From Varroa destructor (Eukaryota > Arthropoda > Arachnida > Mesostigmata > Varroidae), in contig NW_019211458.1 in the NCBI RefSeq assembly GCF_002443255.2, forward strand, positions 9,205,364 to 9,269,363: a stretch of 64,000 nt of DNA, given 5' to 3'. Below are positions 39,731-46,510 of the stretch, piece by piece (position 1 is the stretch's first letter; the number at the start of each line of letters is the position of its first letter). The translations under genes and the position numbers were made by a program. Under the pieces are notes generated by a model. It saw only the letters and a program-made list of their open reading frames with translations, searched no databases and had not been told where the DNA came from.

Positions 39731-39985
39731 GTGTGTGCGTGTCTGTGTATGTGTTTGTGTGTGTCCGTGCGTGCGTGCGTGCGTGTATGCATGAACGCCA
39801 ACCTGTGGTCTTGATGTCGCACTGTCCTCGGTGTTCCTGTCATCGTACCCTCGAATGGTGACAATAGGCTTGTTGTTCTCTTTAGTGGCGGAAGCAGTTT
39901 TCTGTTCTGACGGTAACGTCGATGGCGCATCGTCGCGGTATGGGCTCTTGTAGGTGGCCGAGTAACGTAACCCGGCCCCCGGCAT
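1467..39985 (-). CDS. smash: LMO7/Smallish-family PDZ-LIM junctional scaffold, whole gene (9 exons)
   Basis: This is a multi-exon gene read right to left. Nine exons join with matching phases (0,0,0,2,1,0,2,2) into one frame of 5,010 bases (1,669 residues). Domain order: N-terminal charged region with the N-L-D-K-W-K helix (about residue 155), PDZ domain (about 364-446), an array of R-K-A linear motifs (about 450-830), tyrosine-rich Y-E-N block (about 1,100-1,430), H-W-L-I-Q-E-A-E helix (about 1,455) and LIM domain (1,590-1,647). Vertebrate LMO7 has CH, PDZ and LIM domains. Drosophila Smallish is the fly LMO7-family protein, at adherens junctions and reported to work with Bazooka and Src42A. 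From this I infer an actomyosin/adherens-junction scaffold. No CH domain is visible in the window. The 5' end is the least certain part: the first ATG may be preceded by further exons above 40 kb. The gene symbol is by family resemblance only. Confidence 0.85.
1717..1999 (-). other. Intron between exons 8 and 9
   Basis: Short intron of 283 bases, GTGAGT...TTTTAG. No other feature is seen in it. Confidence 0.85.
2000..2416 (-). CDS. smash: Smallish/LMO7-like exon 8 (H-W-L-I-Q-E-A-E helix)
   Basis: The acceptor ends in CTGCAG and the donor is GCAA|GTGAGT, phase 2 at both ends. The exon begins S-F-N-A-N-H-W-L-I-Q-E-A-E-L-R-R-Q-L-E, a strongly conserved helix just before the LIM domain in LMO7-family proteins. 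A serine/threonine/proline-rich linker of about 110 residues follows. The join to exon 9 gives G-K-K-R-C-S-L-C, the first zinc-binding pair of the LIM domain. Confidence 0.95.
2417..3620 (-). other. Intron between exons 7 and 8
   Basis: A 1.2 kb intron, GTATGT...CTGCAG. A plus-strand ORF inside it (3,103-3,396) has no recognisable domain or splice borders and looks like chance. Confidence 0.85.
3621..4696 (-). CDS. smash: Smallish/LMO7-like exon 7 (tyrosine-rich Y-E-N block)
   Basis: The exon has acceptor TCTACATAG (an alternative acceptor six bases later, GCGCAG, keeps phase) and donor CAAAG|GTATGT, phase 2. It encodes a glutamine/proline/tyrosine-rich segment with repeated tyrosine motifs: Y-E-N-V twice, Y-E-N-A, Y-E-N-T, Y-A-N-S, plus V-Y-N-Q, M-Y-G-D-L and F-Y-E-A-P. 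A proline stretch (G-P-A-P-A-P-P) could bind SH3 domains. Y-x-N is the known preference of Grb2/Drk-type SH2 domains, so this looks like a phosphotyrosine docking region. Confidence 0.95.
4887..6961 (-). CDS. smash: Smallish/LMO7-like exon 6 (second half of PDZ; R-K-A motif array)
   Basis: This is the largest exon (2,075 bases). It opens with the rest of the PDZ domain, A-G-L-K-Q-G-D-E-V-I-S-L-N-G, and ends the fold near residue 446. It continues with roughly a dozen degenerate copies of a short motif of the form I-E-P-x-L-(I/V)-E-x-R-K-A-x-(F/L) between about 6,800 and 5,680. A serine-rich, probably disordered region follows. The acceptor is CCACTTAG and the donor CCG|GTACGT, phase 0 at the 3' end. 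The open frame runs on past the donor to 4,815, but splice strength and the phase of the next exon favour 4,887. Confidence 0.96.
7096..7586 (-). CDS. smash: Smallish/LMO7-like exon 5 (serine-rich linker, first half of PDZ)
   Basis: The acceptor ends in GTTTTAG and the donor is GAAG|GTTGGT. The exon enters with one base of a split codon and leaves with one base (phase 1). The first 130 residues are a serine/glutamate-rich, probably disordered linker. The last 34 residues begin the PDZ domain: N-E-V-I-I-R-L, then the ligand-binding loop I-F-G-F-S-L (about residues 378-383), then K-V-I-V-E-S-V-D-E. The domain is completed in exon 6 after a 134-base intron. Confidence 0.93.
7793..8031 (-). CDS. 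smash: Smallish/LMO7-like exon 4 (K-W-K coiled-coil segment)
   Basis: The exon starts after an acceptor CTATTCCAG and ends at donor CCA|GTAAGT, phase 2. It encodes N-L-D-K-W-K-S-A-R-R followed by an acidic/basic helical stretch (E-A-K-R-L-M-E-E-E-E) and K-V-K-T-F-S-E-M-M, then a glutamine-rich tail. The K-W-K-x-x-R-R plus K-T-(Y/F)-x-E pattern is the hallmark of the conserved N-terminal region of LMO7 and LIMCH1, so this exon anchors the family call. The long ORF reading through its 5' side is intron. Confidence 0.93.
9281..9663 (+). CDS. Weak candidate two-exon small ORF, unrecognised
   Basis: An ATG at 9,281 opens 55 bases to a donor CCCAG|GTAACC. A 95-base intron ends in GTTTTAG at 9,430, and the following 233 bases stay open to TAA at 9,661. 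The joined product would be 95 residues, with several cysteines in the middle and a hydrophobic cysteine-rich run near residues 65-76. I recognise no family. It sits on the opposite strand inside the large intron and may be chance. Confidence 0.15.
10140..11072 (-). mobile_element. Decayed mariner-family transposase remnant
   Basis: Read on the minus strand with several frame changes and stops, this stretch follows the order of a mariner transposase. The N-terminal part has N-A-T-Q-A-H-K-N and a serine-glycine-x-P-I-T-x-K-V-D-D-V segment (10,791-10,985). A V-P-H stretch follows, then A-G-D-E-N-W-V (near 10,590) matching the first catalytic aspartate motif. K-G-I-V-H-Y and M-I-N-S-N lie near 10,430-10,500. 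H-P-P-D-S-P-D-L near 10,330 resembles the third catalytic region, and A-L-P-E-E-W-Q-K lies near 10,150. The middle H-D-N motif is not visible. Length (about 0.93 kb) is near a full mariner transposase. I did not find terminal inverted repeats. It is a dead copy. Confidence 0.8.
12926..12971. repeat. TA dinucleotide microsatellite
   Basis: About 23 uninterrupted TA units inside the large intron. Likely polymorphic in length. Confidence 0.95.
13522..14112 (+). CDS. Unassigned 196-codon ORF
   Basis: This is an ATG-started open frame of 196 codons, longer than most chance ORFs here. The translation is rich in hydrophobic and aromatic residues with a basic tail; I recognise no domain. No clear partner exon or strong Kozak context is visible. 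It lies within the large intron on the opposite strand. It may be chance in a T-rich stretch or an uncharacterised gene. Confidence 0.15.
   Translation: MVTPMDASLSVRYSSVSDKSTTVAGAYAAGLSLYKYRLLILCNLVSGILYMECAAIFYAGMYVVEWVYVQSDDVSSGGKWKRIQTLPSNFFPFLVYARYVYEICITTTRLIHQGMFFIGVLRLPLLYTAVLRVCGCIYASKLRAGRDDLFILVMIAAVLEVEMVVKPRNCFYPAAKTRTPTRRSFNYECVRLHAYD
19118..19162. repeat. Mixed trinucleotide repeat (TTG/CTG/CCG)
   Basis: A run of TTG units passes into CTG and then CCG units. On the minus strand it would read as a poly-alanine/threonine stretch. Confidence 0.9.
19409..19578 (-). CDS. Possible alternative first exon of the Smallish-like gene
   Basis: On the minus strand an ATG followed by six CCG codons opens a frame of 56 codons plus two bases. 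It ends at donor GGAAG|GTAACG, phase 2. The product begins M-P-P-P-P-P-P-L-L-R and continues with a plausible polar sequence ending L-A-P-L-D-D-G. Phase 2 matches the acceptor of exon 5 at 7,586 (also exons 8 and 9), so splicing to exon 5 would give a shorter PDZ-LIM isoform of 1,492 residues lacking the N-terminal helices. This is inference from phase and position only. Confidence 0.3.
19552..19577. repeat. (CGG)n trinucleotide repeat
   Basis: About eight consecutive CGG-type units next to the candidate alternative ATG. On the minus strand it reads as the proline codons of that ORF. Confidence 0.9.
27064..27078. repeat. Poly-G tract (15 G)
   Basis: An uninterrupted run of 15 guanines on the plus strand. 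This is poly-C in the sense of the minus-strand gene whose intron it lies in. Confidence 0.95.
30553..30633 (-). CDS. smash: Smallish/LMO7-like exon 3 (27-residue charged helix)
   Basis: This micro-exon of 81 bases encodes a glutamate/lysine-rich helix beginning A-V-E-Q-I-Q-L and ending E-E-E-E-E-W-Q-A. The acceptor ends in CGTAG and the donor is GCG|GTAAGT, a strong site. Phase 0 at both ends joins L-C-K-Q of exon 2 to N-L-D-K-W-K of exon 4, giving the family order (charged helix, E-W-Q, N-L-D-x-W-K). The exon lies isolated between introns of 7.8 kb and 22.5 kb and is too short to stand out as an ORF, so automated annotation could miss it. Confidence 0.85.
30634..38423 (-). other. 7.8 kb intron between exons 2 and 3
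   Basis: The intron is inferred from phase-0 splice sites at both ends. It holds a 15-base perfect hairpin at 30,933-30,966 and otherwise only AT-rich sequence and unrecognised short ORFs. Confidence 0.75.
30933..30966. repeat. Perfect 15-bp inverted repeat with 4-base loop
   Basis: The arms 30,933-30,947 and 30,952-30,966 are exact reverse complements (ACTATAAAGAGTAAG) separated by GGTA. It lies about 300 bases before micro-exon 3 in the gene's direction. It could be a transcribed hairpin or a footprint of a small foldback element. Confidence 0.85.
38424..38621 (-). CDS. smash: Smallish/LMO7-like exon 2
   Basis: This 198-base exon (66 residues, phase 0 on both sides) is bordered by an acceptor ending in ATCAG and a donor CAG|GTACAA. 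It encodes a serine/glycine/proline-rich stretch (S-P-P-S-P-P-T-P) followed by P-L-Q-F-V-K-V and L-C-K-Q. A sequence of the type P-L-Q-F-V-K-V followed by a short charged helix and a K-W-K segment is, as I recall it, typical of insect LMO7-like proteins. The plus strand of the same stretch shows an overlapping ORF (38,428-38,625), which I regard as a shadow. Confidence 0.8.
38823..38853. repeat. TA-rich microsatellite
   Basis: About 15 TA units with one interruption (TATGCATA), in the intron between exons 1 and 2. Confidence 0.9.
39684..39787. repeat. Compound TG/CA microsatellite next to exon 1 donor
   Basis: GT repeats pass into interrupted GTGC/GTCT/GCGT units for about 100 bases. In the minus-strand transcript it is a CA repeat starting about 15 bases downstream of the exon 1 donor. 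CA repeats are known binding sites for hnRNP L-type splicing regulators. Confidence 0.95.
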
Positions 39986-39994
39986 CTCCGTTGT
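39803..39994 (-). CDS. smash: Smallish/LMO7-like exon 1 (N-terminus, provisional)
   Basis: This is an open frame encoding M-P-G-A-G-L-R-Y then a polar stretch ending in T-S-R-P-Q. The donor after the final CAG is GTTGGC, a weak site. The phase is 0 and fits the next exon. The frame is closed just upstream by a TAG that also forms a possible acceptor (ending at 39,995), so the exon is either internal or starts at the ATG at 39,985. That ATG has a purine at -3. The content (V-T-I-R-G-Y-D-D-R) is polar and protein-like, but I recognise no domain. A long CA/TG microsatellite begins about 15 bases inside the downstream intron. Confidence 0.6.
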
Positions 39995-42736
39995 CTACCA
40001 CGATGGTTGCCCTCCGCAAGGAGGTCGCCCGATAGTGGCAAAACCAGACGATGGAACAAGGTGTTTGCACACCGCTCGCTAGATGGCGCACTTAACGCAT
40101 TACGAAACGATTTTGCCTGTAAAAAAAGAGTAGTACCTTATCATCAAATGCCTTTTACTTTATCTAAAAAATAAGCCGTCTACACTATAATACATCTTCG
40201 GTTTGTTTAGACAGGTTATATCCTAATGATGCTCACTACGAAACAACTTTCAGTAGCTTTTGTTCTGCATGACGATACCATTGTGTCGTACCATTGTATT
40301 AAATGTAAATTTCGCGACCAGAAGATCTTTATAAGGATAGCTTTTGTACAACACAGTGCTCTGTTTACGTGCTAACTGCTTTCGACTAAGAAATTTCATT
40401 AAATACCTTCGTAAAAGGGTAGCGAGTAGTACCTAATACTCTGATACCAAGTAAGGCTTAACATCCATTTATCTGGTCGGTCACGTTGACACATATCTCT
40501 GGATTAGCTAACCTGTTGGCAATTGACAAGGCTCTACGTACCTCTGAGGCAATCAAAATAAGTGTTGCGCCGACCCGCTAATTTATCTGGTTAGTACTGA
40601 ACTACTGCGACGGATAAAAAGGCCATGTCAGCCGAGGTGACTGGGCGAATACAATAAGCACTAATTATTAGATATAATATGCATTAAATTGTATTGTTCA
40701 CGCAAAGGGAGAAGATTTTAACACGTATTCTGGAATTTTCTGATTACCTCAGAAACGGCGCACTATCGTTACGTATTGTCCGATGTGTACCGTGTATTTC
40801 TGAGACACCAGATCATCCAAAAGCAGACATTCTCGACTGCAATACTAATTCGATTTAACAGCAACCTACGATTGATTATTCGGAAAGCTACGTGTTTGAT
40901 GCCAAATAATTTTATGCTATTTCTACTTTTCATTTCCCCCTCTTGTGCAACTGGCAACTCAGAAAGCTGTGTGTGCTTGCAGGTCGTCTCTACAAATATC
41001 GAGGAACGCTCTACTAACAAAAAGAAAGCGCACGCAGTCGACATATCACTGGAATATTATGTATACGCGATTTATCTTTCTTTTTTTTCTACGAGAATTT
41101 TTTTTACCCCACTTTTACGACTGCTACTGACAGATATCTGGCCACGCTGCCTCGACGAGGGGTCACCACCAAACAGTCAACAATGTTGGCACACTTTGCT
41201 ATATTATGGACATTGTCTACTAGACCATCAATGTCAACATGATCTTCTTTCTTCGTGTCACAGAAATACACATATTTATATAAAGAAACAGCGCGAATGA
41301 TACGAACAGACATAGGCATGCGGACGCACCACGTACCCTGGCTAGTCTACAGTTAGAGAGTGATACCTAGATGTGAGAATGGAAAAACACAAGCAGTCAA
41401 GTTGGCGGGAAAAGTTGGCAATGGCACAAATATGGTGGGGGTTTCCATTATTTTTATTATCGTCACTAGCACTTTTTCGACGACTCCATCGAATGAGCGC
41501 TTTTTTACCAAATAACCCTTACCAAATAACTTATCGTCCGTAGCAGCAACACCAACAACATCCATAGTAGAAGTAACGGTAAAAAGGCGTTAACATCCAC
41601 TGCAAAAGTCAAGGAAACGGTCCTATAATTCTTCACAGCTATAACGAAATACTCAAACACAAACTTTCCTGCTGCCTCGTTATGGCTGCATTTTCTTCAC
41701 TGTTGTCTTCGTCGTTCACCATCGCCAACGGATCATTGAGTTCGATACCACGTAGCGTTATGCCGAGCTTCCTCTTCACTGTTCATGTCACTCCATTTCT
41801 GTTCGTAGCCGGGTTGGTCTGCCCCATTCATATGAGCTTGGTCTGTTTTGACGCAAAGAAAGCAACAACCATTGTCGAAGGCACCGACAGCTGAGGCGTG
41901 CCACAGTACGGCAGAGATATTATGTCTCGGTTGAGAAATCGACAAGGGCAAAAGGAATCGACTTCTTCTGCAGTCCGGCTGGATTAAATGGCTATGTTCA
42001 ACGTTCTGAAAGGATGACTTTAGCCATCGTACGGGAAGCAACACTTCTACATCTGGACAAAAGCAGCTTGACGCTGACTCTATGAGTGACCCATCGGGAA
42101 AGCTAAAAAATCGTGGAACCAAAGCAAACGCACGAAAGACAACAAAAAGCTCCAGATCATAAGCTGTTTTGCGGTTGCTACGGGACATAATAGAGGGCGC
42201 AAAAAAGAGACGGGACCGGCAGAAATACCTAGTAATAACGGTGATCGATTTAATAAATGAATGAGGAATTGACGAACGAATGAGTATGCCGAATTACAGG
42301 ATAACATCACAATACGATTGTCAGTGCAATCATTATCCTCGTTGTGATCACCGGGCTCATTTGTATTGACAAAAAGTAAGCCCCACTGATAACGACAGGA
42401 CCGACAATTTTACCGCGCGAAAGCAAATTGCTGCTGAACATCAACAGAACATATTACACTTCTGCTACTCCTTCTGCTGAGAAAAAAAAATTGCGGATAA
42501 GCCGCCGGAAATATTTAGGGCGTTGCAGAAGTAATGTCGATAGATAGATTGCAACAATGAGTGACGGCGGAGATGACGACGATGCAAAACAATGACGCCA
42601 TTCACAGTATGGCAAAATGTCACCGCTTTGACTTCGGCGAAAGCGTTAGTATTAAAAAAGTTAGGACTTAAGAGCGAAGGTTGATGACGAATTTGATTCT
42701 ATTCGGCAGGTTCCACTATAACCACTTTAAATACTA

Positions 42737-42764
42737 TTATATATATATATATATATATATATAT
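42737..42764. repeat. TA dinucleotide microsatellite
   Basis: About 14 TA units, followed by a second short TA run (42,773-42,781). It lies just upstream of a probable transposon remnant; mariner/Tc1 elements insert at TA. Confidence 0.9.
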
Positions 42765-42889
42765 CATTATGCATATATATAGGTGTTATATTTAAACAAA
42801 CTTTGGCGGGTTCTTTATCGTAGCGGGCATGCGTTCACCCATTATTTTTGGTGCCAAATATTCGTTCTAGAACAAAGTAACACATTTGT

Positions 42890-43540
42890 CAAAATGAAAA
42901 GAAGGGCATCGGTTTCGGACTTTGGGCGAAAGTGAGTTCTTATCCAGTGTATTCGGGCAGGACGAGTCCCCCGCCATAAAAAACCTTGGACGAGCCAAAA
43001 TTTTACGACATATTAAATGTGTATGCAACTGCTAATGAGGCAATGCTCAGCTAAGTACAAGGGAAAATTTACGACGAAAGAGAAAAAACAGTGCGCACTT
43101 CGGAGTTGAATCAGGCCGGTCAGAAAAGCATTTCTGACGATCCTTCTGCTGTGATAAGGACGTTAGCAAAGAAATTTAATGGTGAAAAAAACACAGCGTG
43201 TTTTGGACTGCTCACTAGGGTTTCAGCTACACGTCAGTTACCGAGCCAGGCAGATACTCTCTGAGGGCAATAAAAACAAGAGTTTTATTGGTTTCGTTTG
43301 CTCTTCAATTCTCTTTAGAGGGAAATATCAAGTCGTTTGAAGACGTCGTGTCATCACACATCTTCTAAAAAGGTGAATGTATTATTAAAAAAAAGTTTTT
43401 GAAACCGTGGAAAATTGAAAGGTCTGAAGGAAGACCATATATCTTCCACCGACATGGTTGCTATGACGATTATTATTTTTTAGGCCACTACAGAAAGACT
43501 TTTGCATTCTTACTTAGGGCTTTTAGATAGATAGAGATAT
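42890..43540 (+). mobile_element. Probable decayed Tc1/mariner-like transposase remnant
   Basis: On the plus strand, with several frame breaks, I read K-R-R-A-S-V-S-D-F-G-R-K (near 42,900) and a basic stretch. I-S-D-D-P-S-A-V-I-R-T-L-A-K-K-F-N follows (43,130-43,182), then S-Y-R-A-R-Q-I-L-S near 43,240. The order of a D-D-P-x-x-x-I-R-x-L-A helix-turn-helix and a following S-Y-x-x-x-x-x-L-(S/T) segment resembles the DNA-binding half of Tc1/mariner/IS630 transposases found in arthropods. The catalytic half is not recognisable. It is a broken copy. Confidence 0.4.
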
Positions 43541-44167
43541 ATATATATAAATCTACACCCGAATGAGCAAGTCGAGCTCTTTTAGCTAACCTAGGCAGTA
43601 GTTTAATATAAATAATAAAATTACGGTTATCATAGCATATCGTCAGAAACAACGCCGCAGGGCGACAGCACTAAAGTAAACAGTGTTTCTACTTACTTCC
43701 TGTGAAACCTTTTTTTCTTGGGTTTTTGCTTATTTCCGAGTGATCAAATATGAAGCATATTACCACTGCAATTATTTCTATACGCGGTACGTACTACTAG
43801 ACATAATCAAAACATCTACAATAGATTCTACTTCATCTGATTTTTTTCTTCTGCTTCCTTTCCCTATTACACTGCGGTAAACTTTTGCCACTTGTCTTCT
43901 TTTTGCGTTCTATGACTGTAGTTTCAATTATATTACCCTTTTGTCATAGTGTCTGTGTGGTGCTCTTCCGCCACTTTTTGTCGGGTCCTTTATCCACTCG
44001 TGCGCATCTCATCCGATGCGATGGTAACATACAGATAGGTCAGCGAGACCCCTACGCTGGCTGATGCCACTATTATAACAAAGTACCCGCCTACGATTAA
44101 TTACACCCTGTCATTTGGTCCGCTGCCGTTCGCTCGCTCGCTCGTACCGCCGTCGTCTAGCTTTCTA

Positions 44168-44197
44168 TTAACTATAATAGACGACTATTATAGTTAA
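44168..44197. repeat. Perfect 13-bp inverted repeat with 4-base loop
   Basis: The arms 44,168-44,180 (TTAACTATAATAG) and 44,185-44,197 are exact reverse complements separated by ACGA. Confidence 0.85.
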
Positions 44198-45781
44198 TTA
44201 TATGATATGATGTCTATCAGGTACCGATGCCAAGTGCCGCCTCTTAATCACTTCCGCCATCAGTGTACGTTAATGACGGTACCGTATAAGCGTTTCATAT
44301 ATTCGATAGCATTATCCGTTCGTATCGGTACCGTCGCTCCGTTTTACCAAATGACTTTGGAGTTCACTTGTGTCGTTTGTGTTCACTGTTACTTTCCAAC
44401 AACGATATTACTAGTACAACTGTTTCCTACTGCGGACTACGCGGAAAAATAGTAAGATGCTGGGCGATGGGTATTACTATTATTGCCCACCGACCTGTCT
44501 AAAGGGTTATGACGGGGTCGCTTATTCTCCCACCGCTGATCTTCACATGCATAGCGTAGTTATGGGAGCACCCAGTAACACCGTCTACCATGACTTAAAT
44601 ATATCATTTCGTCTTAGCTATATTATGATAAATTGGTAATATATTCAACAATTATGATAACTGTAACAACGGCCCGCCTGTCTGCTTGAAAGCCTGCAAG
44701 GTTCTATATGGCTGACTGGGTGCTATTTAGCGTTATCTAGTCGTTTAGCGAGTCTTTAGACATCATGGTTTTCATGGACATCATTGGCATTGGCAACAAC
44801 GAGGAAATCCGGGATTTAATGGATTGCCTTCCCACCCTATGATACTTCACGTTCAAGAAGCGAATGTTAAGAGAAAGAACATGGAGCGTAGACATAGACA
44901 TAACAAGCAGAAGATAGAAAATCGAATATCACAATAGGCGATCATTTGATAGGCGACGAGACAAAAGCGCAATAATGTACACTTCATCGATATCCACACT
45001 GACGACACTAGTGATAGACAATGGCTGTTGCTACGGGTAGATAGGTGGCGGCTGATATAGTGTGGACCCATGTCGAAATTGTACATACGACACATAACGC
45101 AAATTCGGTAAGATGAAGATCGTTCATGCCGTCTGCTGCGACACTTGCGGAACGACGCGTCGTCAGCCGACGCGTTGTTCCGAACGAATTGTGCAATGGT
45201 TTCGCGTCGAAGTGAAAAGGTCCCCTGACTATTTAACGCGGTTACGCACTGCTACAAGCTGATGTCTTCAAAAAATATAACTAAATTGTGCCGTACGACC
45301 TATTCAGCCATTCATAAACGGTATGTTGCGCGAGTAACGGCTTTATGTCAATCCATAGGAATATACGCGTGATACATATGTGTGTAACCCTATACTCGCA
45401 ACTATAAGTGGGCGAGGCCCGTTCCCGTTCTTATCCGCCGCGTCTACCTCTATCCTATGGAACATTAAGCCATACGTGCGTATTCATCGACACTGTCGCT
45501 GCTCTAAGGATTAAAACATTACAAGCAAATATTAACTTCGCGTTCTTTTTTAAGCTTATTTTTATTCCCGATTGCTCTATCTACGTATTGCCGTTTGTTT
45601 CTTCACGATCAACTCTTGTTGTTTCACATATCAGAACAGAATGATATCGACGCCGCCCAGACAATCGTTCGGCTGCCACTGCTTCCACGTAGCATGTCTC
45701 CGAGCTGTGTTCGGCGAAGCTTCTATTGGCTCCCGTTGTTGCATCGGAAATAAGTAACCGGGCCGACTGCCGACTCAGATC

Positions 45782-46510
45782 TCATGCCATCGGAAGATGG
45801 CTGCTCCTCCTTAAACGATGGTAAGGGGGAACGGATCGCATCTGATACAACAAAGCAAAAGTCTTTGTAGAATATAATCCACAATTTACATGTCTGTCAT
45901 TTATGCATCCGTTCATTGATGTATTATTTAATGAGAATTTATTTGTACACACGTTCCGCCCAAATAATTTATAGCCATAGCAAATGATCGGTTGAAGACT
46001 CGGACTGACAGGTAGACATTCGGACAAAGAGATACATATCGAAAGTACACAGGTAGAGAAACCGAACGAACGGTAGCAAGGAACGTTTACGATGGACAAA
46101 CTAAAGGAACCAACTAAAAGAGACAGCTGTTTGCTATAGCACATCGATGTCCTATCGCTCGATGCTGTTCTGCAGTAGTGTACAGAAGAAGTGGAAGTAA
46201 AAGTAACCGTAGTTGTCTTATGGCGGAAGTTGATGTTATGGCGGAAGGTTGTATAATAGTCTAACAACAGGTCTTCGCCCAGCCAGCGACAGTTAATTTC
46301 GGCCCGAATCCGACAGCCGCATACCGCTGCCATTGCTGTCTCTGACGCTTTGGCTAACAGCGGCAGCCGCAGTGGCTGAGGTCCGGACCAGTGAAGGAGC
46401 AGCACTAATAACATCCGAAAGTCTTCACTGCTGCCTCGGTTACTATAAGAGCATACGCGAATGGATTCGTTCCTCAATAAGTATTTGTTATAACAAATAC
46501 AAAGATACAA
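45782..46510 (-). CDS. Unassigned 242-codon open frame
   Basis: This is the longest open frame outside the Smallish-like gene. The first codon is TTG; the first ATG is about 33 codons in. The translation is rich in serine, cysteine, tyrosine and leucine, with no domain I recognise and a composition unlike typical proteins. It sits in a moderately GC-rich area. It may be chance or part of an unknown exon. Confidence 0.15.
   Translation of the reverse strand: MYLCICYNKYLLRNESIRVCSYSNRGSSEDFRMLLVLLLHWSGPQPLRLPLLAKASETAMAAVCGCRIRAEINCRWLGEDLLLDYYTTFRHNINFRHKTTTVTFTSTSSVHYCRTASSDRTSMCYSKQLSLLVGSFSLSIVNVPCYRSFGFSTCVLSICISLSECLPVSPSLQPIICYGYKLFGRNVCTNKFSLNNTSMNGCINDRHVNCGLYSTKTFALLYQMRSVPPYHRLRRSSHLPMA

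Noticed and set aside
39610..40059. 149-codon minus-strand ORF rich in T-H repeats
   Set aside because: Its lower half only translates the CA microsatellite, and its upper half is a shifted frame of exon 1.
41733..42188. 151-codon minus-strand ORF
   Set aside because: No homology or splice context recognised; composition does not look protein-like.
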